Assembly (NCBI RefSeq): GCF_037974265.1
Contig: NZ_CP150233.1
Location: forward strand, 806,001-870,000
Length of the DNA stretch: 64,000 nucleotides
Direction of reading: 5' to 3'
From: Paenibacillus sp. FSL R5-0623
Lineage (GTDB): Bacteria; Bacillota; Bacilli; Paenibacillales; Paenibacillaceae
Position numbers and translations under genes: made by a program. Positions 1-8,477 of this stretch are shown here, piece after piece (position 1 is the first letter of the stretch; the number at the start of each line of letters is the position of its first letter). The notes beneath the pieces were generated by a model, which saw only the letters and a list, made by a program, of their open reading frames with translations, was not told the origin of the DNA and did not search any database.

Positions 1-527
1 TCCTGACGAAGAAGAAAAACATTCGTTTACTCAAAACGGGTGAGTTGAATGCTGCTCGTAAACGGGAGAGCCAATTCGTGGTAACGTCCATCGACGGTGG
101 TATGATCGTGCAACAGTCCGATGTACACTCCATCGAAGCGAGCGAACTGAACGTGGTAACGGATCGTGCGCCATCGGAAGAAGAACTGAAACAGCTGTTG
201 TTTGGCTGGAAAGTAGTTAAACACGTGAAATCCAACGCGATTGTACTTGCTGCGAATGACATGACGGTGGGTGTGGGCGCTGGACAGATGAATCGTGTGG
301 GTGCAGCCAAAATTGCGATTGAGCAAGCGGGCGAGCAAGCAAAAGGTGCTATTCTGGCATCTGATGCGTTCTTCCCAATGGGTGATACGCTGGAACTGGC
401 AGCAAAAGCCGGAATTACAGCAGTGATCCAACCGGGTGGTTCGATCAAAGACGAAGAATCCATCAAAGTAGCCAATGAATACGGAATTGCCATGGTCTTC
501 ACAGGCGTTCGTCACTTCAAACACTAG
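1..527 (+). CDS. purH: PurH C-terminal part (AICAR transformylase/IMP cyclohydrolase), 5' truncated
   Basis: Catalyses the last two steps of de novo IMP synthesis in the cytoplasm. Only the C-terminal part is in the window; the reading frame is open from base 3 through the left edge, so the true start lies outside. Visible signatures of the transformylase domain are [29 protein letters not shown] and the terminal [11 protein letters not shown], which is the usual end of the family. An internal TTG at 45 is not a start, because the upstream codons continue the PurH sequence. It is followed by a strong terminator and then purD, the usual last two genes of the purine operon in Bacillales. Confidence 0.97.
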   Translation, partial: LTKKKNIRLLKTGELNAARKRESQFVVTSIDGGMIVQQSDVHSIEASELNVVTDRAPSEEELKQLLFGWKVVKHVKSNAIVLAANDMTVGVGAGQMNRVGAAKIAIEQAGEQAKGAILASDAFFPMGDTLELAAKAGITAVIQPGGSIKDEESIKVANEYGIAMVFTGVRHFKH

Positions 528-547
528 AACGAAAAAGGTTTAAATAA

Positions 548-596
548 GGGGTGTCGCCAGTCATACTTATGACTTATGGTACACCCCCTCTTTTTT
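548..596 (+). terminator. Intrinsic terminator between purH and purD
   Basis: GGGGTGT (548-554) pairs with ACACCCC (581-587), and a nested GTCATA/TATGAC hairpin sits inside the loop. A run of T follows at 589-596. This is a complete terminator inside what is normally one operon. Confidence 0.85.
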
Positions 597-657
597 AGGT
601 TTTTCAACACGCATTAGCGTAATAAATCCAGTTATGCACGGAGGGGGAACAGAACGA

Positions 658-1923
658 ATGGATATTCTGGTAGTAGGCGGCGGTGGCCGGGAGCATGCCA
701 TCATCTGGGCGCTGGCAAAGAGTCCAAAGGTAGACAAGATTCACTGTGCACCGGGAAATGCAGGCATTGCTCAGCTCGCTGAGTGTCATGCCATTGCGGT
801 AAATGAATTCGATAAACTGACGGCTCTTGCTGTAGAGCTTAAAGTGGGTCTGGTGGTTATTGGTCCGGATGATCCGCTTGCCGATGGGATCGTGGATGCA
901 TTTGACGTGACAGGTATTCCGGTATTCGGACCCCGTCGTAGTGCAGCAGAGATCGAGGGAAGTAAAACGTTCATGAAGGATCTGCTGCACAAATACAACA
1001 TTCCAACCGCAGCCTATGAGAAATTCGACAACTACGAACAGGCTCAAGCATACCTGAATGAGCAATCAATCCCGGTTGTCATCAAGGCAGATGGTTTGGC
1101 AGCGGGCAAAGGTGTGACGGTAGCTTATTCGCGTGAAGAGGCTGATCAGGCACTTCGCAGTATTATGGTGGACAAAGTATTTGGTGAAGCAGGAGCCAAA
1201 GTGATTATCGAGGAATTCCTCGCAGGACAGGAAATGTCGATTCTGGCTTTTGTCGATGGGGAGACGGTTCGTCCAATGGCGGCAGCACAGGATCACAAAC
1301 CTGTATTCGATAATGATCAGGGGCCAAACACAGGCGGTATGGGTACATATTCACCTTTGCCACACATTCCTGCATCCATTATTGAAGAAGCCGTAGAGAC
1401 AATCATCAAACCAACAGCCAAGGCCATGGTATCCGAAGGGCGTCCGTTCCAAGGCGTGTTGTTCGCCGGGCTGATGATTTCACCAGATGGTAAACCTAAA
1501 ACGATTGAGTTCAACGCACGTTTCGGTGATCCCGAGACACAGGTTGTTTTGCCACGATTGAAGAGTGACCTGTTCGATATCTTCTGGGCAACCGTTCATG
1601 GCAAGCTGGCAGACATTGAAATTGAATGGAGCGATGAAGCCGCAGTATGTGTGGTGCTTGCTTCAGGAGGTTATCCGGGTCCTTATGCCAAAGGCGTAGT
1701 CATTGAAGGTCTCGATCAAGTGCAAGATGCCGTGGTATTCCACGCAGGTACAGCGCGTAGTGAAGCAGGAGACTGGGTCACGAATGGTGGACGGATCCTG
1801 GGCGTAGTTGGCCTTGGCGCGGATATTGCAGAAGCTAGAAACAAAGCCTACGCACAGGCGGAATGTATCCATTTTGATGGCAAACATCAGCGAACGGATA
1901 TTGCTACCAAAGCACTGGTGTAG
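658..1923 (+). CDS. purD: Phosphoribosylamine-glycine ligase (GAR synthetase)
   Basis: ATP-dependent ligation of glycine to phosphoribosylamine, the second step of purine synthesis. The 421-residue length is normal. The N-terminal domain starts MDILVVGGGGREHA, followed by the ATP-grasp region (VIKADGLAAGKGV, EEFLAGQEMS, GGMGTYSP, EFNARFGDPETQ) and a C-terminal domain with VVLASGGYPG. ATG 658 was chosen over an in-frame ATG at 634 because a GGAGGGGG SD lies just upstream of 658 and the family begins at that point. I see no convincing promoter between the purH terminator and this gene, so expression probably depends on read-through. Confidence 0.97.
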   Translation: MDILVVGGGGREHAIIWALAKSPKVDKIHCAPGNAGIAQLAECHAIAVNEFDKLTALAVELKVGLVVIGPDDPLADGIVDAFDVTGIPVFGPRRSAAEIEGSKTFMKDLLHKYNIPTAAYEKFDNYEQAQAYLNEQSIPVVIKADGLAAGKGVTVAYSREEADQALRSIMVDKVFGEAGAKVIIEEFLAGQEMSILAFVDGETVRPMAAAQDHKPVFDNDQGPNTGGMGTYSPLPHIPASIIEEAVETIIKPTAKAMVSEGRPFQGVLFAGLMISPDGKPKTIEFNARFGDPETQVVLPRLKSDLFDIFWATVHGKLADIEIEWSDEAAVCVVLASGGYPGPYAKGVVIEGLDQVQDAVVFHAGTARSEAGDWVTNGGRILGVVGLGADIAEARNKAYAQAECIHFDGKHQRTDIATKALV

Positions 1924-1934
1924 AATGAATATTA

Positions 1935-1984
1935 AGAGCCCGTAAAGATGTGCGCCGTAAGGTTGTTGCATCCTGCGGGCTCTT
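1935..1984 (+). terminator. Terminator hairpin after purD
   Basis: AGAGCCCG (1935-1942) pairs with CGGGCTCT (1976-1983). The T tract is short, so termination may be partly factor-dependent. It marks the end of the purine operon. Confidence 0.65.
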
Positions 1985-2609
1985 TGCTACGTATATAGAT
2001 GTATCTTGTGCAAATGGCCGGACTTGTCCATACGAGAGAGAATATGGGTAAGATGCAAAACGGGATTAAAATCAGGGAGTTCAGGCATGTTTAATGCCCT
2101 AAAGTAAGGGGTAGTATTTTTATAAATTGGATTATACTAAACATGTGAAGATTATCACATTACGAGGTAATATCAATCATATTATATAGAGCACGTAACA
2201 TACATAGAGACTAATTTGTGAACATTAAACTGTAAGCTTGTGCCAAACCATAACGTGCAACTGGATGGTTGTGCTGGAATCATGGTATACTTTTCGGAAA
2301 CAGGAATGCGTATGAGGGGAGGTGGATATCTATTGGGTAGGCGATATTGTAAATTGTCCAAATGGCGAATCTAGGTGGAGTTAAGCGAGGAACAATTGAC
2401 AGCATGAGGGGTAACCCGATTTGAATGAAGAAGTTTCTGCAAGTCATTGACTTCATCTTGAATTCCTGTTTTGTATTTTACAAGGTCAAACCGTATGACA
2501 TATACAAATATGATCATTATTCGATTTCATATAAGGCATACGCCATGATGAACGACAAACAGCGGATGAATGGTTAACGTAGTTAACGGATCACGCTGTA
2601 ACTATCTCT
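1985..2609. other. Long AT-rich intergenic region without a convincing gene
   Basis: About 620 bases separate purD from the first CNNM-type gene. The stretch is AT-rich and full of stops. It contains a repeated GTTAACG motif (2573-2579 and 2582-2588, 9-bp period) that could be a regulator site, a consensus TTGACA (2396-2401) without a matching -10, and one 50-codon frame listed separately. The length suggests a long leader or regulatory region for the gene at 2641. Confidence 0.5.
2425..2577 (+). CDS. Possible 50-residue small protein (doubtful)
   Basis: An open frame starting ATG AAG AAG and rich in Tyr/Phe/Lys (MKKFLQVIDF at the N-terminus). The nearest SD-like GAGGGG is about 14 bases upstream of the ATG, farther than usual. 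The frame ends 33 bases before the SD of the CNNM gene. No family is recognised and there is no hydrophobic segment long enough for a confident membrane anchor. It may be a chance frame in a long leader; conservation in relatives would decide. Confidence 0.2.
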   Translation: MKKFLQVIDFILNSCFVFYKVKPYDIYKYDHYSISYKAYAMMNDKQRMNG

Positions 2610-2640
2610 GGAGGTGAATCCCTGAGAACCGGGGAAATCA
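2610..2640 (+). promoter_or_regulatory. SD-hairpin-TTG initiation region of the first CNNM paralogue
   Basis: GGAGGTGAAT (2610-2619) is followed by a 5-bp stem, CCCTG (2620-2624) with CGGGG (2630-2634), a 5-nt loop, then AAATCA and TTG at 2641. The linear distance from SD to start is about 26 nt, far too long unless the hairpin forms. Folded, about 11 nt remain. The same layout occurs at 4231-4261 with compensatory base changes. Confidence 0.7.
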
Positions 2641-3978
2641 TTGGACATAATTACCATATTGAATATCGCATTACTTATTATCTTGATTGCATTGACTGCA
2701 TTTTTCGTAGCATCTGAATTTGCTGTAGTCAAAATTCGTACATCAAGAGTGGATCAACTGGTCGCGGAAGGCAATAAAAAGGCTGTACTCGCCAAAAAAG
2801 TTGTCTCGGACCTGGATTATTATCTGTCAGCCTGTCAGCTCGGTATTACGGTCACCGCACTGGGACTGGGTGCACTCGGAAAACCGACGGTTGAGAGATT
2901 GTTATATCCGGTATTCAATTATTTAGACATACCTGCTTCAATCTCGTCGATTGCTTCTTATGCGATCGCCTTTATACTCGTTACGTTCTTGCACGTGGTT
3001 ATTGGTGAGATGGCACCCAAAACGCTGGCGATTCAGTTTTCTGAAAAACTGACGTTGATGCTCTCCCCATCGCTATACTGGTTTGGTAAAGTCATGTACC
3101 CATTCATCTGGGCGCTTAATGGAGCCTCCCGTGTTCTTCTGCGGGGATTCGGTGTGAAGCCTGCCGAACATGATCAAGCCTACTCGGAGGACGAGATCAG
3201 AATCATTATGAACCAGAGTTATGAAGGTGACGAGAACAACAAGACCAAGCTTTCATATCTGGAAAATGTATTTGTGTTCGATGAACGTGATGCCAAAGAC
3301 ATCATGGTCCCGCGCACGGAACTGGTGACATTAAGTCAGGATATGACCTATGACGATATTATTCCTATATTGGATGAACATAACTACTCACGTTACCCTG
3401 TCATCGAGGATGGGGACAAAGACCGCATTATCGGCGTTGTGAATGTGAAAAAGATTTTGCCTGACATGGTAGCCGCAAGATCATATCAGCTAAGCGAGTT
3501 CGTTCGTGAGATCCCATTTGTTTCCGAAGTTACAAGTATCCAGGATGCGATGATTAAAATGCAGCAGGAACGTGTACACATGGCTGTAGTCGTGGATGAA
3601 TACGGCGGCACCTCGGGAATCATTACGATGGAGGATATTCTGGAGGAACTGGTCGGTGAGATTCGTGATGAATTCGATGCTGATGAGGTAGCGGATATCC
3701 AAGAGACCGGAGAGAATCAATATCTCATTAATGGCCGGGTACTTTTGGATGAACTGGAGCGGCAGTTCGGGCTTAGTTTTGAAGGAAATGAAGAGATGGA
3801 TACCGTGGCCGGATGGATTCAATACCAGAAGGGTGTAGGTGTGGAAAAAGGCGACACGGTAGAACACGGCGATTATGTCTGGACCGTTGTTGATACCGAA
3901 AATTATCACATCAAACAAGTTCTTCTGGAACGAGTGAGCGGCGCGCAGGTTGAGGAAGCTACAAGCGATCTGGCGTGA
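2641..3978 (+). CDS. CNNM/CorC-family membrane protein (DUF21, CBS pair, CorC domain)
   Basis: Likely integral-membrane protein of the 'hemolysin-related' CNNM/CorC/MpfA group, which in Bacillus is tied to Mg2+ efflux and resistance; the substrate is inferred here. The 445 residues hold an N-terminal DUF21 domain (about 1-190) with hydrophobic segments near 4-30, 60-80, 98-130 and 138-165 and the [11 protein letters not shown] signature. A CBS pair (about 205-335) contains MVPRTELV and [20 protein letters not shown], and a C-terminal CorC_HlyC domain spans about 345-430. The start is TTG 2641, the only possible initiator after the in-frame stop at 2623-2625, reached through the hairpin-containing ribosome-binding region. 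A shorter paralogue follows at 4262. Confidence 0.92.
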   Translation: MDIITILNIALLIILIALTAFFVASEFAVVKIRTSRVDQLVAEGNKKAVLAKKVVSDLDYYLSACQLGITVTALGLGALGKPTVERLLYPVFNYLDIPASISSIASYAIAFILVTFLHVVIGEMAPKTLAIQFSEKLTLMLSPSLYWFGKVMYPFIWALNGASRVLLRGFGVKPAEHDQAYSEDEIRIIMNQSYEGDENNKTKLSYLENVFVFDERDAKDIMVPRTELVTLSQDMTYDDIIPILDEHNYSRYPVIEDGDKDRIIGVVNVKKILPDMVAARSYQLSEFVREIPFVSEVTSIQDAMIKMQQERVHMAVVVDEYGGTSGIITMEDILEELVGEIRDEFDADEVADIQETGENQYLINGRVLLDELERQFGLSFEGNEEMDTVAGWIQYQKGVGVEKGDTVEHGDYVWTVVDTENYHIKQVLLERVSGAQVEEATSDLA

Positions 3979-4067
3979 TCTTGGTTGGTTCGATCTGACT
4001 GTAATCTAGGGTTTGACTGCCTATTTGGCTACTGACCTCAGAATTTAAAACGTTTTGGCAACGTAAC

Positions 4068-4204
4068 AGTGTAGGGGACGGAATCGATTCTGAAGAAGCG
4101 TAGCGTTCGCGTTTGCAAACCAATTTTAAACCTTTGAAAACAATAATCAGGAAAATTTGGAGGCAATGGCGATCGGAAGAACGAGCCGTCACCGGAACGT
4201 CACT
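4068..4204 (+). repeat. Dispersed structured element, copy A
   Basis: One of three full copies of an intergenic repeat. Conserved core: GAAGAAGCG-TAGCGTTCGC (from 4092) and GGCGATCGG (from 4168). Pairings seen: AGTG/CACT (4068-4071 with 4201-4204), GACGG/CCGTC (4077-4081 with 4186-4190), TCGATTCT/AGAACGA (4084-4091 with 4178-4184), and an inner arm TTGC/GCAA plus CCAATTTT/AAAATTTGG (4113-4127 with 4152-4166). It sits 27 bases upstream of the SD of the second CNNM paralogue. Confidence 0.75.
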
Positions 4205-4230
4205 CGTGCAACCTTATTTAAAAATTTAAT

Positions 4231-4261
4231 GGAGGTGAATCCCTCAACCTGAGGGAAATCA
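4231..4261 (+). promoter_or_regulatory. SD-hairpin-TTG initiation region of the second CNNM paralogue
   Basis: GGAGGTGAAT (4231-4240), perfect stem CCCTC (4241-4245)/GAGGG (4251-4255), loop AACCT, then AAATCA and TTG at 4262. The SD, linker, loop length and start are the same as at 2610-2640. The last two stem pairs change from T.G and G-C there to T-A and C-G here, which supports selection on the fold. Confidence 0.75.
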
Positions 4262-5344
4262 TTGGACGGAATAATAGCCTTGAATTTATTTTTAGTAGCC
4301 GTATTTATAGGTCTGACAGCCTTTTTCGTTGGAGCCGAATTTGCAATTCTTAAAGTACGGATGTCCCGAATCGATCAATTGATCTCGGAAGGGAACAAAA
4401 AGGCAGTACTGGCCAAAAAAGTGGCGCACAACCTGGATTATTATCTGTCGGCATGTCAATTGGGGATTACCATCACGGCGCTGGTATTGGGAGCCTTGGG
4501 TGAACCTACCGTTGAGAAAATGCTGCATCCGCTGTTTGAGCGCATGGAAGTGCCGGCGGCATTGTCTACCGTTCTATCCTACGGTATCGCTCTGGCGATC
4601 ATTACGTTCCTGCACGTGGTTATTGGTGAATTGGCACCAAAAACCCTGGCGATCCAGTTTGCAGAGAGAATGACGTTGTTGTTGGCACCACCACTGTACT
4701 GGTTCGGTAAAATCATGAATCCGTTCATTTATGCATTAAATGGAGCTGCTCGTCTGTTGCTTGGCATATTTGGTGTAAAACCTGCCGGGCATGATACCGT
4801 TCACTCGGAGGAAGAGCTGAAACTGATTATGGCAAAGAGTTATGAGAGTGGCGAGATCAATCAGACGGAGCTGGACTATCTCAAAAACATTTTTGCTTTT
4901 GATGAGCGTCTGCTTCAGGAGATCATGATTCCACGAGATAAAATTGTTACGTTGAATAAGGAAATGCCGCTTGATCAGATCATTGAGACGCTGAATCGAC
5001 ATGAATACACGCGATACCCTGTTATTGCGAATGGGGATCAGGCTCATTTTGTTGGCTTTATTAATACGAAAGAAATGCTGACGAGTGTGGCTGCGGGCAG
5101 AGACTTCAATATGGAGACATTTGTTCACAATACACCGAGTTTCTCCGAGCGTTCTCCAATCAAGGATGTACTGATCCAGATGCAGCAAAGCCGTGTACAC
5201 ATTGCAACCGTTAAAAACGAGGCAGGTGCTACGGTAGGTATGGTTACGATGGAGGATATCCTTGAAGAGATTGTCGGAGATATCAAGGATGAATACGAGC
5301 ATAAAGATTTGGTGAATCCACCAAAAAGAATGAAACTGGTCTAA
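4262..5344 (+). CDS. CNNM/CorC-family membrane protein, short paralogue lacking the CorC domain
   Basis: A 360-residue paralogue of the preceding protein, with strong similarity through the DUF21 membrane domain (HVVIGELAPKT) and the CBS pair ([23 protein letters not shown]). The reading frame stops right after the second CBS domain, at PPKRMKLV, so the CorC_HlyC domain of about 85 residues is missing. The bases after the stop show no remnant, so this looks like a stable short form rather than a fresh frameshift. The second CBS motif has NEAGATVG where the paralogue has DEYGGTSG, which may alter ligand binding. TTG 4262 is the start, with the same hairpin-containing leader. Probably a recent duplication with regulatory divergence. 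Confidence 0.9.
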   Translation: MDGIIALNLFLVAVFIGLTAFFVGAEFAILKVRMSRIDQLISEGNKKAVLAKKVAHNLDYYLSACQLGITITALVLGALGEPTVEKMLHPLFERMEVPAALSTVLSYGIALAIITFLHVVIGELAPKTLAIQFAERMTLLLAPPLYWFGKIMNPFIYALNGAARLLLGIFGVKPAGHDTVHSEEELKLIMAKSYESGEINQTELDYLKNIFAFDERLLQEIMIPRDKIVTLNKEMPLDQIIETLNRHEYTRYPVIANGDQAHFVGFINTKEMLTSVAAGRDFNMETFVHNTPSFSERSPIKDVLIQMQQSRVHIATVKNEAGATVGMVTMEDILEEIVGDIKDEYEHKDLVNPPKRMKLV

Positions 5345-5407
5345 GAAGCAGTAATACAAAAGTGATACAGGAATACGAAGCAACCTAATCAATCGTTATA
5401 AATGCTA

Positions 5408-5441
5408 AGCAGGTTCCCGGAGCGATCGGGGCCTGCTTTTT
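5408..5441 (+). terminator. Terminator after the CNNM pair
   Basis: AGCAGGTTCCCG (5408-5419) pairs with CGGGGCCTGCTT (5427-5438), followed by a T run to 5441. Confidence 0.85.
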
Positions 5442-5470
5442 GTATTAAATCTTAACTTTAAAATAAAAGC

Positions 5471-5526
5471 TTGCATATTGAGGTCCAATGGATTAATATA
5501 AATTTAAAGAATCTTAATTTAAAGAT
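5471..5526 (+). promoter_or_regulatory. Promoter with A/T-rich operator-like repeats before the mhqO-like gene
   Basis: TTGCAT (5471-5476), 17-bp spacer, TAATAT (5494-5499). Immediately downstream, AATTTAAAGA occurs twice (5501-5510 and 5516-5525) around ATCTT, giving an imperfect TTAAAGA/TCTTAA inverted repeat where a MarR-type repressor could block transcription. The regulator itself is not in the window. Confidence 0.5.
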
Positions 5527-5599
5527 AAATAACGAAAAGCAATAAATAAAAGAAGCAAAAACAACCTATGATACAACTAAAACCAAGGGAGTGGAGATT

Positions 5600-6550
5600 A
5601 TGTTCAGAACTACAGGAATTCATCATATTACCGCTTTTGTTGACGATGCGCAGAAAAACGTTGATTTTTATGCAGGTGTGTTGGCGCTCAGACTGGTGAA
5701 AAAAACAATTAACTTTGATGCACCAGACGTGTATCACTTGTATTACGGGAATGAACAGGGTGCACCGGGCACAATCATTACCTTTTTCCCACAGCAAAAT
5801 TCAAGAAGAGGTGTCATTGGTTCCGGTCAGACTGGAGTTACCGTATATGCGGTTCCTGTAGGAAGCCTGCCTTTCTGGAAAGAACGTCTTGCTTCCTTCG
5901 ATATTCCATATGAAAATAAAACCAGATTTGGTGAGCAGTACATTCGTTTCTTCGACAAAGGCGGTCTGCTGCTTGAACTGGTTGAGCGTGAAGGCGGTCA
6001 GCCAAGCAACTGGAGTTTCAACGGTGTGACACCGGAGCATGCCATCAAAGGATTTGGCGGAGCTGTATTGTTCAGCCACGTTCCTGAGAAAACCATGGAC
6101 GTCTTGGTGAGCAAACTGGGTCTGGAGCAAGTCGGTGAAGAGAACGGACTCCTTCGTCTTCAGGCAAGCGGCGATATCGGTCAGATCATCGATATTCAGT
6201 CCACAGGCATCCAGCGCGGGATTGGTGGAGCCGGAACGGTCCACCATATTGCATGGCGTGCCAAAGATTACGTGGAGCATGAACAAATCCAGCAGGATCT
6301 TGAACAAACCGGGTATCATCCAACGCCAGTCATTGACCGTCAATACTTCAACGCTGTGTATTTCCGGGAGCCGGGTGGTATACTGTTCGAACTGGCTACG
6401 GATCCTCCGGGATTTGCACGGGATGAACCAGCAGAGAGCATGGGTGAGAGACTGATGTTGCCTGAATGGTATGAAACACAGCGTGAGCAGATTGAACAAT
6501 TGTTGCCACGAATTGAAGTACGTGAATGGAAAGGAGAGTCAAAATCATGA
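5600..6550 (+). CDS. mhqO: Ring-cleaving dioxygenase, glyoxalase/VOC family (MhqO-like)
   Basis: A 316-residue protein with two vicinal-oxygen-chelate modules. Metal-ligand candidates are His in GIHHITAF near the N-terminus, His in GTVHHIAW in the second half, and Glu in GGILFELA, the usual 2-His-1-carboxylate set. MhqO-type proteins are extradiol-like dioxygenases induced by quinones and catechols in Bacillus. ATG 5600 is preferred over GTG 5591 because AGGGAG lies 9 bases upstream. The last bases overlap the next start as ATGA, so it is translationally coupled to the mhqD-like hydrolase, matching the Bacillus mhq pairing. The exact ring substrate is not predictable from sequence. Confidence 0.88.
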   Translation: MFRTTGIHHITAFVDDAQKNVDFYAGVLALRLVKKTINFDAPDVYHLYYGNEQGAPGTIITFFPQQNSRRGVIGSGQTGVTVYAVPVGSLPFWKERLASFDIPYENKTRFGEQYIRFFDKGGLLLELVEREGGQPSNWSFNGVTPEHAIKGFGGAVLFSHVPEKTMDVLVSKLGLEQVGEENGLLRLQASGDIGQIIDIQSTGIQRGIGGAGTVHHIAWRAKDYVEHEQIQQDLEQTGYHPTPVIDRQYFNAVYFREPGGILFELATDPPGFARDEPAESMGERLMLPEWYETQREQIEQLLPRIEVREWKGESKS

Positions 6551-7170
6551 CCACAACCAATACAATGAAACATATCTATAAAGCAGGTGCTCAACCGGAT
6601 GCGCCAACAATCCTGTTGCTTCATGGCACAGGCGGAACCGAGAACGATCTGATCGGTCTGGCGGAGATGATCGCACCAGGAGCTGGCATACTTGGGGTGC
6701 GGGGTAATGTATCGGAGAACGGGATGCCCCGTTTCTTCCGCCGGCTGGCCGAAGGCATTTTTGATGAAGAAGATCTGATTGCCCGTACGGCAGAGCTGGG
6801 ATCTTTTGTCGATGCAGCTGCGGTGGAATACGGTTTTGATCGGTCCAACGTGTATGCACTGGGTTACTCTAACGGTGCCAACATTGCGGCAAGCCTGATC
6901 TTCCATCAAGCAGATGTATTCAAAGGTGCAATTCTGCATCACCCGATGGTACCGCTGCGCGGACTGGAACTGCCGGATCTGAAAGGTCTGCCTGTGTTCA
7001 TTGGTGCGGGCGAGAACGATCCGATTGTACTAAGACGTGAGACGGAGGAACTTGCTTCGTTGCTGAGCGGTGCAGGTGCCAATGTAAACACACATTGGGA
7101 GCGTCAGGGTCATCAGTTGACGCGTACCGAAGCAGAAGCTGCGGCAACTTGGTTTAAGACACAGGCATAA
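6547..7170 (+). CDS. mhqD: Alpha/beta hydrolase, carboxylesterase/phospholipase type (MhqD-like)
   Basis: A 207-residue cytoplasmic serine hydrolase of the carboxylesterase/lysophospholipase group. LLLHGTGG forms the oxyanion-hole segment. The likely triad is Ser108 in GYSNGAN, Asp158 in AGENDPIV and His189 in RQGHQLT. The start overlaps the stop of the dioxygenase gene (ATGA) and AAGGAG lies 11 bases upstream of the ATG, so the two genes form a tight pair. By analogy with the Bacillus mhq regulon it probably acts in quinone or electrophile detoxification. Two terminators follow. Confidence 0.88.
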   Translation: MTTTNTMKHIYKAGAQPDAPTILLLHGTGGTENDLIGLAEMIAPGAGILGVRGNVSENGMPRFFRRLAEGIFDEEDLIARTAELGSFVDAAAVEYGFDRSNVYALGYSNGANIAASLIFHQADVFKGAILHHPMVPLRGLELPDLKGLPVFIGAGENDPIVLRRETEELASLLSGAGANVNTHWERQGHQLTRTEAEAAATWFKTQA

Positions 7171-7237
7171 ATTGTTGTTTCCTTATTAAATGAGCGATAT
7201 GTTTAATCCTAGGTATCGTGAAGCTAAAGCAGTTAAA

Positions 7238-7275
7238 AACAGCCCTGATGGAAATTGAAATCGGGCTGTTTTTTT
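7238..7275 (+). terminator. First terminator after the mhq-like pair
   Basis: AACAGCCC (7238-7245) pairs with GGGCTGTT (7263-7270), followed by a T run to about 7275. Confidence 0.85.
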
Positions 7276-7320
7276 ATATTTTTATATATGATGTCCAGCC
7301 GCATAGTGGTTGGGACAGTT

Positions 7321-7353
7321 ACCCGATCCGATTATGGATCGGGTTTTCTTTTT
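7321..7353 (+). terminator. Second terminator in the 7171-7550 gap
   Basis: ACCCGATCC (7321-7329) and GGATCGGGT (7336-7344) form a perfect 9-bp stem with a 6-nt loop, followed by TTTTCTTTTT. The rest of the 380-base gap holds no convincing gene. Confidence 0.85.
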
Positions 7354-7550
7354 CATAAGGAAAAGGGAGGCTCAGCAGAACGGTGGGGCGGGGAAGGATC
7401 CTTGAAACGTGACAGAAGCGACAGAACGGATGTATCTTGCTGAAGCAACATGGTTGTCGTAAAGCATGGATTATTCTATAATGAAGTAATTGATAATCAT
7501 TTTCAATTAGATTCGGTGAAAGATGACTATGCACGTAATCAGGAGGGAAC

Positions 7551-8441
7551 ATGAATCCTAACCCTAGCTCACATACGTTTGGTTCAAGTGCGTTTGTTCA
7601 GACCCGTGATGGTCGCAAACTACATTATATGTCCAAGGGGACAGGAGACCTGACGGTGGTGTTTGAGTCCGGTATGGGCGCCTCCAGATCAAACTGGGGA
7701 CTGGTTGCACCAGCCATTGCTGAGCATGCACGTGCAGTCGTGTATGACAGGGCAGGGGCAGGACGAAGTGATGTCGACTCGGCTCCCCGCAGCCTTGAAC
7801 GCATTGCAGGGGATCTTGGAGAACTGCTGACAGCTCTGGGCCCGGGCCCATTCATTCTGGTTGGACATAGCTGGGGCGGTCCGATTGTACGGGCTGCGGC
7901 AGCTACACATATATCTCGATTACGTGGCATTATCCTGGTAGATCCATCAGACGAGCATTGCGAAATGTATTTTTCCAAGCTTACTAAAAAGAGCTTTGCC
8001 ATTAACGGATTCCTCATTCCAATCATGGCGCGGACTGGCTTATATAAGAAACTTGGCAGCAAAGCTGGAAGTATTCAGCCTGACGATGTGGTAGCGGATC
8101 ACCTCAAGGAGGATTTCACTGTACAGGCAGCCAGCACGATGCTTGCGGAAGGTAAAACATTTCTGGATGACATGGCAGCGCTACTGAAACATCCTCCGGC
8201 TCTGGGTGATCTGGAAGTTAGCGTGATCTCGGGTACAAAACCGGGCAAAGGGGAGGCCAAAATCAGACCCGTCCTTATCATGGCGCATCGCCAGACGGTG
8301 AGCCAGCTATCCAATGCGAGATGGATTGGGGCCGATCAATCGGGACATATGGTTATGTATACAGACCCTCAGGTCATTATTAATGAAATTGTACGAATGA
8401 TAAATGATGAGAGCTCAGGCGCAAGAACAGAACAAAAGTGA
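7551..8441 (+). CDS. Alpha/beta hydrolase fold protein
   Basis: A 296-residue cytoplasmic hydrolase (no signal peptide). The nucleophile elbow is GHSWGG with Ser107, after VVYDRAGAGRS; the catalytic His is probably in SGHMVMYTDP near the C-terminus. The start is ATG 7551 with AGGAGGG 4-10 bases upstream. Substrate is unknown; the family includes esterases, haloperoxidase-like enzymes and peptidases. It stands alone between two terminators and the structured repeat upstream of ilvA. Confidence 0.85.
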   Translation: MNPNPSSHTFGSSAFVQTRDGRKLHYMSKGTGDLTVVFESGMGASRSNWGLVAPAIAEHARAVVYDRAGAGRSDVDSAPRSLERIAGDLGELLTALGPGPFILVGHSWGGPIVRAAAATHISRLRGIILVDPSDEHCEMYFSKLTKKSFAINGFLIPIMARTGLYKKLGSKAGSIQPDDVVADHLKEDFTVQAASTMLAEGKTFLDDMAALLKHPPALGDLEVSVISGTKPGKGEAKIRPVLIMAHRQTVSQLSNARWIGADQSGHMVMYTDPQVIINEIVRMINDESSGARTEQK

Positions 8442-8477
8442 TACAATACAAAGAAAAGCAGTGCGCGACATTGCTAG

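Noticed and set aside
2396..2424. Sigma-A promoter from the consensus TTGACA at 2396
   Set aside because: At 16-18 bp spacing there is no acceptable -10.
5801..6499. A 232-codon frame on the - strand
   Set aside because: Antisense to the mhqO-like gene, with no SD and no family resemblance.
7255..7443. A 62-codon frame between the two terminators
   Set aside because: It runs through both terminator hairpins and lacks an SD.
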